In this document: positions 1-11,845 of the stretch, in pieces
How the letters are laid out: each line of letters begins with the position of its first letter
Numbering within the stretch: position 1 is the first letter of the stretch
NCBI GenBank assembly: GCA_001566295.1
Contig: KQ964269.1
Span: forward strand, 1-64,000
Direction of reading: 5' to 3'
DNA length: 64,000 nt
From: Microdochium bolleyi
Lineage: Eukaryota > Ascomycota > Sordariomycetes > Xylariales > Microdochiaceae
Position numbers and translations under genes: made by a program
The notes under the pieces: model-generated
The model's database searches: none
What the model was told of the DNA's origin: nothing
The model's input: the letters and a program-made list of their open reading frames with translations, nothing else

Positions 1-413
1 CTCGTCCGGGCTCGTTCCTGAGGCCGCCGCTGACGCCGCCCCACTTGGGCTGCAGCCCGATGTGCCCCTGCAACGGCGTCCCCGCGGCTCCACTCACTTG
101 TTTGCACCAAACACCGAACGCTGCACACTCACGTCACCACCACCACCACCACCACCAGCCAACAACAACGACACTTGCAGCCTTTCAGTAACAAGTCTCA
201 GTCACAGAGGCGGAGAGAGTCGCCGTGTGAGGCGCAGCGCCTTCGAGTCGATCCTTTCGTGCTCCGCTGCCAAGCGCGCCACCTCTCCAACGGCTTGGTT
301 CCGCGCGGCCCACAGCACCCGCACAGGCAACCAAGCACTAGTCCTGCACAACTCCGCCCCGGTTGCCAGCAAGCAGCCCATCCTCCGATCGACCACGGAC
401 TTAGATCCTAAAC
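1..413. other. Left-edge leader region, no assigned gene
   Basis: This is the presumed 5' leader and promoter of the gene starting at 414. It contains a (CAC)7 trinucleotide run at 135-156 and otherwise mixed sequence. The first 60 or so bases read on the minus strand look weakly coding (Trp-Gly-Gly-Val-Ser-Gly-Gly), so the 5' part of a minus-strand gene leaving the window is possible but cannot be shown. Confidence 0.4.
135..156. repeat. (CAC)7 trinucleotide microsatellite
   Basis: Seven consecutive CAC units plus one extra C lie in the leader of the first gene. The run is non-coding in the chosen model. Confidence 0.9.
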
Positions 414-1487
414 ATGGACAGACTTGCAGGTACGCTGAAACAAGCAGCCACAGCCGCCATCAACGGCGAGGCCGATGTGTGAGAGGAGCCGCGCAACCTC
501 CCGCGCCAATCCTTACCACACAGGACTTCCGAGATATCCTACCTGCGGCACCCGCCCTGGTCTCGCGACTGAGAACACACTATTGATAGGGCCTCGTGCC
601 ACAGGATTCGCAGGAAGCTGTATGTCACATCTCCACTTGCGTCAAGATCTTCACTGCCACAAGACAAGCTGTGGGCCAATCTGACAGCGCATCAGCGGGC
701 GCTGGGGGTTATCCTCATCACGATGACGATGATCTTCGCGGCGTCGCCGAGCAGGCCAGCAAGCACGCGGGCGACTCGGGCGACAGCGACCTCTTCGCGG
801 CCGTCGTGAGGGCCGTTGGCAACAAGAGGCATTCATTGGCCAGTGAGGACATTGACGAAGAAGGTACGCGCAGTTCTGCCCATCTCCGTTCTCCCGGATC
901 CGACGTCATGCGGCCTCTCTAAGCACGCAGTGTTTTTGTCTTGGCCCTGCAGATGCGGTCCAGCAGCACAGACGCGTATACGATGGCGGCATTGGCCAAC
1001 AGGCCGACGACCACAGCTTGGGATCGGCCGCTGCGCTCCAGGCCCTCAAGATGATGATTGGTGATCAGGCGACTAGCAGCTCCGCGGTAAGCTCCTTGTC
1101 GCCGATCCTGTAATGTTACTCTCGAAATTGTGCTAAACCAGCATGTCACACAAGACCAGCGGCACGCAGAACAGCTATGTAGCCATTGCCATGGCCGAAG
1201 CCACTAAGGTGAGCGACATGGGTGATCGTCTGCGGTGGCCTCAGACACGCCAAGGATACTTACCCGAAGGGACTCGTAATTCAGTGCTGACTTGGCCCTC
1301 TGCGATGCTACAGCTGTTTGACCAGAAGGCCTCCCAGGGAGAGCTCTTGAGCGGGACCAGCAAGGAGGCCGCCGTCCAGAAGGCCGCGGAGACTGCTCTG
1401 AAGCTATACATGAAGAGCGGAGGCAGCCAAGGAGCATCTGCGTCTGGGGGAATGAACCTGATGGGCCTGGCGTCCAAGTTCCTCTAG
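414..1487 (+). CDS. Beta-flanking-type conserved fungal protein (DUF7721-like)
   Basis: Five exons are proposed: 414-478, 688-863, 953-1086, 1170-1208 and 1314-1487, giving 195 residues in one open frame. The first intron uses a GTGAGA donor and is 209 bp, long for this window. The acceptor of exon 4 is uncertain: AG at 1154 would keep frame and add five residues. The middle carries an Asp run followed by an Ala/His/Gly-Asp-Ser-Gly-Asp-Ser segment. The end has Leu-Phe-Asp-Gln, an Ala-Val-Gln-Lys-Ala helix and a Leu-Ala-Ser-Lys-Phe-Leu terminus. This is the layout I know from small fungal proteins annotated as beta-flanking proteins. No enzymatic role is known to me; it is probably a soluble, largely helical protein. 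The family call rests on pattern recall, not on a search. Confidence 0.75.
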
Positions 1488-2265
1488 TCCTCATGACGGT
1501 TCAGACTGCACTCATGCCGAAGCTACGTGCTTCCAGGCCAAGCTGTTGCAAACAAGCATGGTTCACTATTCTCTCGATACAATCAATTCCTAGTCTTACA
1601 TGCCTTATCTCTGAGGAAGTGCATCCCACTGACCGCGGTCTTCCAGCCACCAACAAGTGGAGCATCCCGACTGACCCGCTGAAAAATCTGGGGTAATGCC
1701 TGGGGCCGAGATGCCACCGCGACAAGACGGTGATTCGTAAGTGCTCTGAAAGACCACCTCGTCCGAGGATACGGTTGTTAGTATGTGCTGTGCACGCGAA
1801 TCATTCCTCCGAGATGTGAATCTCTGGCATCTCGTGGCTCTTCGCGGTGTCATTGCGTGTCGTACAGAAAAGAGATGGTTTTGGACCCCCGATTTGCACT
1901 GGACCTCGGCTCGATCCTTACCCCAACCTGGAGCTCGGGACCCCTCACCCGGCGTGCATGGCATCTCCAAGGGCCACGGCTTGATTCCTGGTTGCGGGCG
2001 CTCGGTCTGCGAACCAAGGCCTGTCCTCTCTGTTGCCATCAATGTGAGCACGAACGACCTGGGCAGAAGCTGTCCTTGTGTACTTACTGCTGTGCAACGG
2101 AACTCTCGCGAGACACGTCTGTTTGAGCGTCTGGTTGTACCATCGCCGGCAACAATCTTGGAAACTAGATCATCCTTCCCGCTCGACCACCTGGCTCCTG
2201 GCCATCCCATCACGCAGTTAGGATCTCCTCAACGGCTCGACATCACCACCACGACAGCATCAACA
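1488..2265. other. Intergenic region upstream of the enoyl-CoA hydratase gene
   Basis: This 778-bp stretch holds the 3' end of the first gene and the promoter/leader of the next. No RNA gene or repeat is visible. One frame stays open from an ATG at 1783 straight into the downstream gene; this is treated under findings. Confidence 0.6.
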
Positions 2266-3258
2266 ATGGCAGCCCAGCAACAACACCCGCAGTCCTACGA
2301 GGCGCTCTCCATCCCCGAGATCAGCTTCAAGCACGTCCCCGCGGGCGCCCCGCAGGCCACGCGCACCATCATCCTGCGCCTCGACCGCCCCAGCGCGAAC
2401 AACGCCTTCACCGACACCATCGTCGGCTCCCTCGTCGACGCCTTCAACCTCTTGTCCACGGACCCGCGTGTGCGCGCCGTCGTCTTCACCTCCGCCGACC
2501 CCCGCAACAGGATCTTCTGCCCGGGCATGGACCTCAACGGCGCGACGGCGACGCAGGACTCCGGGCTGACCGCGGGCGGGCGGGCCCACGCGCCCGAGAC
2601 CAAGGCGCCCGACCCGGAGTCCCCCGAAGAGGTCGCGGCCGCGCGGGCCGCGCACCGCGACGGCGGCGCGCAGGTCAGCCTGGCCATCTACAACTGCAAG
2701 AAGCCCGTCGTGTGCGCGATCAACGGGCACGCCGTGGGCGTGGGGATCACGATGACGCTACCGTGCAACATCCGCATCGCGTCGGACCAGGCCAAAGTCG
2801 GCTTCGTGTTCGCCCGGCGCGCGTTCAACATGGAGGCCTGCAGCTCCTTCTTCCTCCCGCGGCTGCTGGGCATGGGCAAGGCCCTGGCCGTGTGCACCAC
2901 GGGCGCCGTGTACCAGGCCACGGACCCGTACGTGCGGGACCTGTTCAGCGAGGTCGTCAAGCCGGAGCAGGTCGTGCCCCGCGCGGTGGAGCTGGCCGAG
3001 GAGATCGCCAGCAAGACGAGCATCGTGGCGAGCCGGGCGATGAAGGACATGATCTTCCGCGGGGCCGGCAGCCCCGAGGAGGCGTACCTGCTCGAGAGCC
3101 GCGTGTTTTACGACCTGTTCAACCACGGCACGGACAGCAAAGAGGGCATCAAGAGCTTCCTGGAGAAGAGGGAGCCCGACTTCCGCGGCCAGTGGGAGGC
3201 GGACAAGCCGACTGCGTGGCCGTGGTGGGATGACGAGAAGCTCAAGAGCAAGCTCTGA
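2266..3258 (+). CDS. Peroxisomal enoyl-CoA hydratase/isomerase family protein
   Basis: A single-exon gene of 330 residues in the crotonase superfamily, which acts on acyl-CoA thioesters in fatty-acid beta-oxidation. Residues 40-90 hold the early crotonase segment with Arg-Ile-Phe-Cys-Pro-Gly-Met-Asp-Leu. Residues 145-205 hold the core Lys-Pro-Val-Val...Asn-Gly-His-Ala-Val-Gly-Val-Gly and the Met-Glu-Ala-Cys-Ser-Ser-Phe-Phe-Leu-Pro-Arg-Leu-Leu-Gly block. Glu190 in that block is a good candidate for a catalytic acid. The protein ends in Ser-Lys-Leu, a canonical PTS1, so it should be imported into peroxisomes. The ATG at 2266 was chosen because the family similarity begins shortly after it. An in-frame ATG at 1783 would add 161 residues of non-family sequence. 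Whether it acts as hydratase or as delta3,delta2-isomerase cannot be decided by eye. Confidence 0.9.
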   Translation: MAAQQQHPQSYEALSIPEISFKHVPAGAPQATRTIILRLDRPSANNAFTDTIVGSLVDAFNLLSTDPRVRAVVFTSADPRNRIFCPGMDLNGATATQDSGLTAGGRAHAPETKAPDPESPEEVAAARAAHRDGGAQVSLAIYNCKKPVVCAINGHAVGVGITMTLPCNIRIASDQAKVGFVFARRAFNMEACSSFFLPRLLGMGKALAVCTTGAVYQATDPYVRDLFSEVVKPEQVVPRAVELAEEIASKTSIVASRAMKDMIFRGAGSPEEAYLLESRVFYDLFNHGTDSKEGIKSFLEKREPDFRGQWEADKPTAWPWWDDEKLKSKL

Positions 3259-3983
3259 GGGCGGTGCTGGCTGGATGTAAAACTGTAAAGAGCAGGGAAG
3301 AGCAAGCAAAAAAATGCCAGAAGAATTAGTAAGGGTCGAATATTGTGAGCCAGTCTTGCGACAAGAAGATGCGATGCAGTGTGGGAGAAGAAGTCCCGTG
3401 CTTGTTGTATTGTTTTGTACACCACCAGATCCGACATGATGTCCTCGCTCCTCATGAACGCCAAGTTCACGTGCCACAACTCCTATCGCCCATATGTTCT
3501 TCTCACCTCAGAACTAGACTTCCTAGGCCATCGCAGTAGTCCGGCCGCGGTCGTCCTTCCTCTGCGTAAAGAGTTAAGGGCAATCCAAGAGTCGATCACG
3601 CAGGGGTCGAAATTTCGCACTGCGACTTCCACAACAACGTTGTGCACACTTGTGAGGTCCAGCACATGAGGGGGGACATGGACGTATTGCTAAACAAGAA
3701 GCGCAATCATCATTGTATACAGAGAGGCACCGCAGCTTGCCTTTGCTTTCCCATCAAGAGCTCCGCTCCCATGTATCATCGTTGGTATCTCGTGCATACG
3801 AATAGAAAAGACATCAATTGCCATCATGGCGTGTGAAGATCTGCAGTGGGCTGTAGCAAGCTCCGGGCATCCCACCATTCTAGGCCACTTGGTCGATCTG
3901 AGTCTCAATATTCGCTCATCTCCGCTCGTCCCACCCTTGCAGGTGTGTATGCCCCGATCGTCACCGCGCAAAAATAGCTTGCG
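3259..3983. other. Convergent 3' region between hydratase and WC-2 genes
   Basis: The two flanking genes run towards each other here, so this should hold both 3' untranslated regions. It contains A-rich stretches around 3305-3320 but no recognisable gene or repeat. Confidence 0.6.
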
Positions 3984-5679
3984 TTAAGTCTGGTGGTCCT
4001 GTGGCGTCATGCTTGTCGTTCCTCCCCCACTAGACCTCTTCTTCTCCTTCTTCGCCCATCGCAAGCCGCAAGCATTACACAATGTTTTGGGACCGCTCGG
4101 ACCTTTGCGCCATTCTGGAGAATCCAGTGTGCCTAAGCTCTGTCAGTCCGGTGCCCATTCCACAGGCGCGAGGTGCGAGGCTCGAACTTACCACAATCCG
4201 TACAGACATATTCCTCTGCAACTTTGAGTTTCTTCTTCTTGTCACCTGTGCGTGGATCTCTATCCATCGGGATCGCGATGCCAGCATCACCCTTGATCAA
4301 AGTTGGGCTGTGGTTGCCTGTGGTAATGCCTTTACTCCGCTCGCCCTCAACGTATCGTAAGCCCGTAAGCATCTCGATAGTGTCGGTATGTGACGGGCCT
4401 TCAAAACGTGCCATCTTGTCCTTGATCGAGTCCATCTTATTGGCAGCCACTGATCCTTCGAGGTTCTCCCTTGTCAATGACGGGTTGGACATGGATGATG
4501 GCCGTTCTGGCGGTGGCATAGAGTGGGAATCCGAGTTTGTCGATTGTTGTGAGTAGAGCCCGGGGCCGCTATGGTGAGTGCTCATGACCTCTTCTGATGC
4601 CGTTATGTCAGATTGCCCGTCCGGCCCTGTGTACCAGCTTCTGGTCGATGCCTCGTCTTCCTCCTCCTCTCGCCGCAACTCAGCTATTCGCCGCTTTAGC
4701 CTTTCATTCTCGATCTTGTGTTCTAGGAATGTGTCTAGCAGTGTCGCATTCTTTGTCGGGTACGGCCGAGACATCATGAAGACTGCCTGGCAAAACGGCG
4801 ATTGATTGTCGGGGTTTGGTGCGAATTTTGACGCAGCGATGTGCGCGTGGCCAACAGACTCGAATATGGCGTATTCTCCGTTTTTCTTTTTCAGTCGGAA
4901 GAAGATGCGCAAGGGGTTCCCGGTGGCGATAGACTCGTTCATTTCGGACGTGAAGGTTCCGACGTCGTCGGCGTGTATCAGGTCGCGGAGGAAGCAGTCA
5001 ACGACCTCTTCGGATTCGTACCCAGTCAGTGCTGTGACACTAGGCGACACATATTTTATTCTGCCGTGCGAGTCGAGAATGTGCAGGAAGTCCTTGAGTT
5101 CTTCGACAACTTTGGCGGGCCAGTTTCTCCTCTTTGTGAACTCGGTCAGAGTGCTGCCGTTTTGCGCATTCCCTTGATTGGCATTGCTGCCAAACCCTTG
5201 CGACATACTTCCTGCCGGTGTGTCTTCACGGGACGATGTCAGGTTTGACTGGTCCTGCGACATCAGCGCTGATTGTGCGTCGGCCATGCCGGGTCCTGAG
5301 CTGGGCGGCATCTGTTGCTGTTGTGACTGCTGCAGGCCTGTCATGTCATCGAGGCCGTCGAGGTTCATTTGCATGTTGGTATCGAAGTTGGGGAATGTCG
5401 CGCCGTCGAAAAGCATCATATCATTCTGGCCGTCGCTTCCCATCTGCAAGAGAATGTCAGTCCTCGCACTGGATCAGAACGTCATCAGAACGTCAAACCT
5501 GGGAGGGTATGGGGTGTGTGGGGTTTTTATGTGCCAGGCCCGCGACGCAGCTCGGCTGTTGCCGTTGAATGGACGGAATCGGCTTCGCCAATCAGGGGAG
5601 GGGAACATACAGCGTTAACATTATCGGCACGAGTATAGGCCATGCCGGACATGTTGGAACCTGGCGGAAGCCTATCCAT
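3984..5679 (-). CDS. wc-2: White-collar 2 type PAS/GATA zinc-finger transcription factor
   Basis: Three exons (5679-5611, 5443-4192, 4132-3984) give 489 residues. A PAS domain spans about residues 138-250. It is followed by a charged Glu/Arg coiled segment and then a C-terminal GATA zinc finger with C437-x2-C440-x18-C459-x2-C462. The PAS-plus-single-X18-finger layout and the sequence around the PAS domain match WC-2. In Neurospora WC-2 pairs with the photoreceptor WC-1 to form the white-collar complex that drives light-induced and clock genes from the nucleus. The last intron (4191-4133, 59 bp) splits the zinc finger right after its second cysteine, so an unspliced transcript would lack the finger. 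The first exon is short (23 codons); the second ATG, at codon 10, is an alternative start. No WC-1 gene is in the window. Confidence 0.93.
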
Positions 5680-7922
5680 GGTGTTTGCTAGGTGTACAGA
5701 TAATGGTTGGATATGGTCGAGTGAGCTGCAGCAGCTAAGGACGCTCGTTGCCTAGGCGGCCTTATCCCTTCCAGTCTGTACCAAAATGCCTCCTGTCGAC
5801 AATGTTCATATGGCCCTTCGCGAGCCAAACTTGTTGTACTGTGTCTGGGAAAGATGCAGCTGGAGAAGCGCGGGCACACAAGCAGCAGGATGCGCGGGAT
5901 GCGATGGGTAGGTGACGCTGATGCAGCTGTGGGGGCGCAGCGGTGGTGTTGGTCCGAGTGTGAGGTCTGCCTCCTGGGTCGTGACAATTGCGCCTTGGGT
6001 ACCGAGAACGAAGCCCAGACAGTGCAGCGCAAGAAGGGCCGGGCGGGCCGGGCGACGGACGTGCAAGTCTGGCGGCAGCGGCAGCGGATGGGTACCGGCG
6101 GGCGTTGTCGTCGGTAGTGAGGCGGTCGTCGAGGACGGGAGCTGTCGTGAGGGAGGTTGTGGGGTGGTAGACTTGGGTGACCTGGGAGGAGGCATCGAGA
6201 CTCATTTGTTGCATGGGATTTCAGGAAGCGCAGGTGGGCTGCGACCCGTAGACATGGACTTCCCATTTCTCATCCCGACCGGGCTGGCAAGCCTGGGTGC
6301 AGGTGGTGGGGGCTCCGATCCGCACCTCTCTCTCCGATCGCCCGCCCTGTCCCGCTGCACAAAGCCACCGTAGGGCACCTGACACATGTTCGCGCAAGGG
6401 CGGACTCGTCCCAGGCACTCGAAATCAGCATGCGAATTGGCGAGGGCACACAATGCGATGTGCATGGGCCCAACAGGTGATTGGCTTTCGCTGGCGGCAA
6501 CACAGGCTTCCCTCCCAGCTACATACAGGGGCGGCCGTATCACGCCGGAGACGAGCATTCGCAAGCTTGGGAGGGTCTGTTTTGCGCACAGATGCAGATG
6601 AGCATAAGCGCAGCCAACGAGATGCCGGTGCTTGTGCTCCATCATCGCGTCAGAGAACCGACCTTGAAGACAAGACGGCCTGCACTTTTCACAGCTACGA
6701 TGGGACCCACACGGGCGTCTGCTTGATCACGGGTAATTCGCCTCAGCGGGGTTTTTGGCAATCGTCAGGCTCAGATTCTATCATGGCAGGATACCTGCCA
6801 CGCCACATCATTGTCACTTAGTCCGGTTTGGAGAAGTGCAAGCGCGAATCTTGAGTCGGCGACCACCAGTGAGACCACATGGAAGATGGCGTCTGGAAAT
6901 GTCACGTACGCTCGTTTTCTTCCGGTTTTGCTCGGGAGTCACATTTCTCCCGCGACTACACGACATAATGTCCCAAAAAAGAGACTCATGGTGATTGCTA
7001 ACCTTTCCTTGCGAAATGTCTGGGTATGCATCGTGTTGCTCGTCTATACGCCCAAGGCAGGAGTCCCATTAAGCTCGTCTTCCTAGTTTCAGTGAGTAAA
7101 ATAGTGGACTTATTATTTCATTTTAAGAAATCAAGGAATAAAACAGTCCAAGATTTTCAAGATTCATTCCTCACTGCGATTGGTTGGAATAACGACGAGT
7201 CAAAGGTAAAAATGCCCATGGTCCTATGTCCCCAGGCGTCCAGAGAATTGGTAGCTATGGAAAAGAGGTTGATTACAATTTCGCCAGCACATCAGATAGA
7301 TGAGATGCATTGCTGTCTGAAACTGGTTCAAGCCCAACAACATTGAGTGCTGATCGCGAAAACTCGAAGATGACAAGTCCAACTTGTTCGCCTCACGCGT
7401 CGCAGAGCAGAGGTCCGGCTGTCTGCCACGAATGCACGGTATTCCCGGCATGCCAGGATGTCACTTTCGACCTCTCGAGATGAGATGTTCGACCAACCAA
7501 AATCAGGAACAGTGCCAACGCGTGCTTGGGGAAACAGGGATACACGGTGGTTTGTTGAAACTCGAAAAGTGCTGGCCAATCGGGTCAACCACCGACGGCT
7601 TTTATGTCAGCTGTATGCCGCCGGTCACGTCCCATGCGGACAGTGCGCAGACAGTGCCCCACCTGCCAGGTCAAAGTAAACAACAACCCCGACGCGCCTG
7701 CACTTCAACCTTCGTCGCTTCCATCCCACATACACCAGCTTCCTCCGCACCACAAGGCAAGTGCCATCAAAGTGCATCACACCATCACCCAAAGCTTCCC
7801 CAATCTGCAGACAAGCATCAAATCTGCTCAGGCCATTTTCGCAATCAGTATCGGGCCTGTCCCATCTGTTGTGACACCCCCTCTCACTACGCGGCGCGTT
7901 CTTCATCTGATGACCGCTCGCC
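5680..7922. other. Divergent intergenic region between wc-2 and the spindle-pole gene
   Basis: This 2.2-kb gap must contain two promoters and leaders. An AT-rich patch lies at about 7085-7200. Open frames here are short, lack family resemblance or lack an ATG start. I saw no tRNA and no transposon end. Confidence 0.5.
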
Positions 7923-10900
7923 ATGGAGACCAACACCAACCGCTATCGATCGCGCATCCTTAGGGAGATGCATCAAAATACCAAGAATCCCTTCAACTCG
8001 CCGCCCTCATCGACAGGCTCACACGGCACTGTCACGCTAACATCCGATATTTCCCTGGGTCCTGGCGCCGAGTCCATGTCGCGCTTCGAAAGTGCGAAGC
8101 GCGCTACGGAGGACACTGACGACCAGGCCATGGCATTCAACATCAACACCTCCGTCCTCGGCCGGACGTTTCCCGAGTGGGCAAACTACAAGCACTCTGC
8201 TCCTGTGCACGATCTCACTGAAGATCTCTATGATGCCACGACCGACATGCACCGTGATGATACTAAGGAGAACATCCCCCCGGCCTCTTCCTCCACCATT
8301 GCCTCCCCCTCCCAGATCGTCGACGATCAACAGGTACGTGCAGGCCCTTTTTGGTCCGACGAAGTCATCCCGCTTGACAATGACTGGATCCTCGGCTTGT
8401 CCCCTATGCCTGTTCCCAAGCCTAGAACCTCCATCCGTGTCGCGTCCTCCCCCACGCGACAGAAGCATTATCCTCAGAAGCAGCCCTAGGAGGCCAGCTG
8501 TGAGAGAGCTCCACCCCGACGGCAGATATCGATTACTGCAACACGGCAATGGCATGGCTCTAAGCCAACCATGACTTCTGGGCCATTGTCCTTTGCCAGC
8601 AGAGAGATCGCAATCCCGCATAATCGGAAGTTTCAAAAAGTCAGCCCCCAATATCAACCCCAGAGGCTAACCAGCACGAAGCGGTTCCTTCACTCAAAAA
8701 CACGAGACGCCAGAGAGCGTCGGGACAGCCTTAAGGCGAAATCAGAAGCCCCGGCACCAACCACCCCCAAGAAGACGACGCCAAAGTCACGTGGAGCCAA
8801 CGTCACGACTCTTCTCGACACTCTCCGCACAGCTCAGGAGAAGTACGGGCTGCGACAATCATCTAGAGAGGCGACACCAGAGGAGGCTGTCCATACCACG
8901 CAGTCTTCTCCTCGCGACAGACCATCCAATGCTGCGCGCTCATTCTTGGTTCCTGATCTGTCCATCATGAACGACTTTGTCTCCGGAACTCTGAGGCTAT
9001 CAACACTACGCAACGGCGTGCCTATCTTCGTCAAGAATGGCAAGGTTCACGACAGAGAGGCCGCTGGTCCTCCAGCCAAGCACCATGCTGTTGAGGCAGT
9101 CGAAGTGCCTCAAGATGAAGAGGAGATCTTTGTCTCTCTTGACAAAATTCGCGAAGAGATCGGCGCGTTGCAAGAGCATGATGCCATGGTCACTGAGAAG
9201 GCACAGAACCTCGAGGAAGAGGTTGAAGCCCTCTGGATACAGCTGCACGACCCGGCTGGCTCCCTCGCAAAAACACAAACAAAGGGCAGTACCGAAGCTG
9301 ACCAAGCCCTGATCCAGCAGCTCAAGCAAGACAAGAACAGTAAGTCATAACCCTATGCCTGTCCGTGCCCAAGAGTCAAAGCTGAAAATGCTCTTCAGAG
9401 TTGCAAGATGAACTTGACAAGGCCAATCGGAAAATCAAAATCGTCGAGCTCCGTGCAGAGGACAGCAAAGCGGCCAAGGAGGCTGCCGAGCGCGAGTGCG
9501 ACACAGCGGTGCGGGACCGCGATCGCGCTTTGCAAAGCGCAGCCCAGGATGCTCGCCGCTGCGAGCAGCTTGAAAACCAGCTGGCTTCCGCGAAGCGCGC
9601 GCTCGCAGACCTCCAAGACGAAAATACCCAGGGGCTGAGCAAGCTTGAATCTGAAAATCTACAGCTCCAGCAAGACAACAATGATCTGCGCGCTGAGATC
9701 CACCACCTCGAACACAAGGGCGAGAAGCGGTCAAATGAGCTGGAAAAGCTCAAGGTTGTCAATCAGATCATGAAGGATGAATTGATTTCAGAGAAGACAA
9801 AGCTCCACGACAAACACCAATGCACCCATACAATCAAGCTCGAGCTTGATCGAACAGCTGAGGACAAAGCTCAACTGCAGCGAGACGTCCTCCAGCTCGA
9901 ACACGTCAAACAGTACTTCGAGCGTGTCAACGTAAAGCTCGAGAGTGACAAAGACATTCTCGTGGACGACATCAAGCTCTTGAAGAAGCAAGTGTCTTCT
10001 CTGCAAAAGACAAACGCCGAGCAGGAACAAGAGATCCAGGGTCTTCAAGATGACATCTCGACTCTGCAAGCATTGCTGGATGAGGCCAACAACATGACCG
10101 TGGATGCTACTGATGTCCACAGCCGCCTGGAGAGCCAGAAGCGCGTTCTGGAGCAGAAGATCACGTCTCTCGAATCTGCCGTGCGTCGCTCGCGTGTTAA
10201 GGCCGCTACCAGCGAGGTTCTGCTAGAGGAAGCTAAGGAGCGGGAGTCCCGCCTCGAGGCGGCCAACCGCAAGCTCACGAATGATACTGCAGACATGCAG
10301 CAACAACTATCTGCTGCCGAAGCTCAGCTCGATTTCGAGCTTGAGCTGCCCTCGCGGGACCAAGTCGATAACGTGGTCGATGGCCTTCAAGAGGGTATGC
10401 GGAGATTCTCCGGAGAGCACACCAAGGTGCTTGACAGGCAGGAGACACCCCTGATTGCGCAATTTGCGTCGCTTCTCAACAGCGAGATGAAGCTGGTTCG
10501 CAAGCTCCAAGAGCTCGTCGACCGCGCACACAACTCTCCAGACGAGTTGGAGACCGCACAGAACACAGTGACATTGACCAAGGTCCGCGAACTGAAGTCT
10601 GAGGTCGTCAGCCGGTTGACAAAGGAATACATGGCACGGTCGGCTCAGGCCAAGGCGAAGCCTGCTAAGGTCACTCGCATTGTCTCGCCAGTCGCGGAGA
10701 CAACCAAGTCTTACACAGCCGAGACTACCGGCAGAAGTGTTACATCAACAACTGGTCTTCCTCTTCAAGACGACTTTACCCGAGAAATCGACATGGATCA
10801 GCCGTCACCTTTCGCATCGAAAATGCCATCGACGCAGCATACCGCCCAACACCAGAAGACCAAGGCTTCCTACGAGGCTGTGGTCGAATCTGATGACGGC

Positions 10901-11845
10901 ATGACAGGAGAGCCCAGCCAGAGCCTCCCACCTCCATTCTTTGCCGACGAGCTTCGGGGAAACGACATCCTCAAGAGCACAGAAGCTGGCAAGTCGGCTC
11001 GTCACGGCATTAAGGCGCAGCCAGCAGGCATTCTGAAGAACAAGTCTACGCAGTTCAGCCTGGCCAATGACCAGGACACTGGTCGCTTCAGCGTCAAATC
11101 GGGCGTGAGTGGCATGAGCCTCCTTAGCAATGCTTCCGTCACGAACATGTTCCAACGCCCTACCTCTGCTACCGGACACTCTGATATCCACACCCGCGAG
11201 GAAAACATGACCTCAGCGCTCTTTGTCGATGATATCACGATCGACACACGCACAAAGTCCTCCGCGGCGCAAAGAACTCGGAAGATCTCGGCGACCCCCG
11301 TGCTCTCCAAGACCGCCCAGCGTGTCCTTGCTAGTTTGTGTGACGAGCACGACTGCGGTAACTGCAATGTTTGCATGCGAATCAACTCCCACTCTCACAA
11401 GAGCAAGTCGGAGCAGGAGCTCAAGCAAAAAATCCGCGTTGAGAGACCGATTGCCGTCACAGACCGCATTCCCGCCTCTGCCGCTACCTCGGCGGAGCAA
11501 TACGAGGATGGCCCTACCATCCGCCCGGCAACTAACCCGGCCGTTGCTCTGGCTGCCGTTATGAAGGGTCTGAAGGACGAGGAGCAGCACATCATTGCGG
11601 CGCTGAACAAAGTTGAGAAGGAGCTCAAGTCGCTCGACGCGTCTCACGGCCGGAGACAACGCAAGACCTTGAAGGAGGAGGTGCAGCGTCTGCACCGCGA
11701 GCTTGATGTGAAGCGCGACCAGATCTACATGCTGCATGACGTTCTTGAGGGACAAAAGGCGAGTGGGGAGGAAATGACTGGCGATTTTGTCGAGTATACG
11801 ATTCACAGTATCATGGGAACCGAGGAGACCTGGAACGGATTCTAG
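7923..11845 (+). CDS. ppc89: Spindle pole body coiled-coil protein, Ppc89/Cep57-like
   Basis: Exons proposed: 7923-8333, 8565-9339 and 9399-11845 (about 1,210 residues). The N-terminal 250 residues are Ser/Thr/Pro-rich and include Lys-Glu-Asn-Ile-Pro-Pro. About 600 residues of heptad-rich coiled coil follow (most of 9400-10650). The C-terminus has a Cys/His cluster (Cys-Asp-Glu-His-Asp-Cys-Gly-Asn-Cys-Asn-Val-Cys) and then a helical segment ending near Tyr-Met-Leu-His-Asp-Val-Leu-Glu-Gly-Gln. That tail is what I know as the Cep57-type microtubule-binding domain found in fungal Ppc89-like spindle pole body proteins. It is expected to scaffold the spindle pole body. The 8334-8564 intron (231 bp) ends in an AAG acceptor and contains open frame, so an extra small exon may be hidden there. 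Family call fairly firm; orthology to S. pombe ppc89 less so. Confidence 0.8.

Noticed and set aside
1..80. Coding-like minus-strand sequence at the left edge
   Set aside because: Only about 25 codons are visible; an apparent intron would be just 30 bp and no ATG lies nearby. Not enough to call a gene.
7384..8040. Plus-strand frame overlapping the start of the spindle-pole gene
   Set aside because: It starts without an ATG and overlaps the better-supported start at 7923 in another frame.
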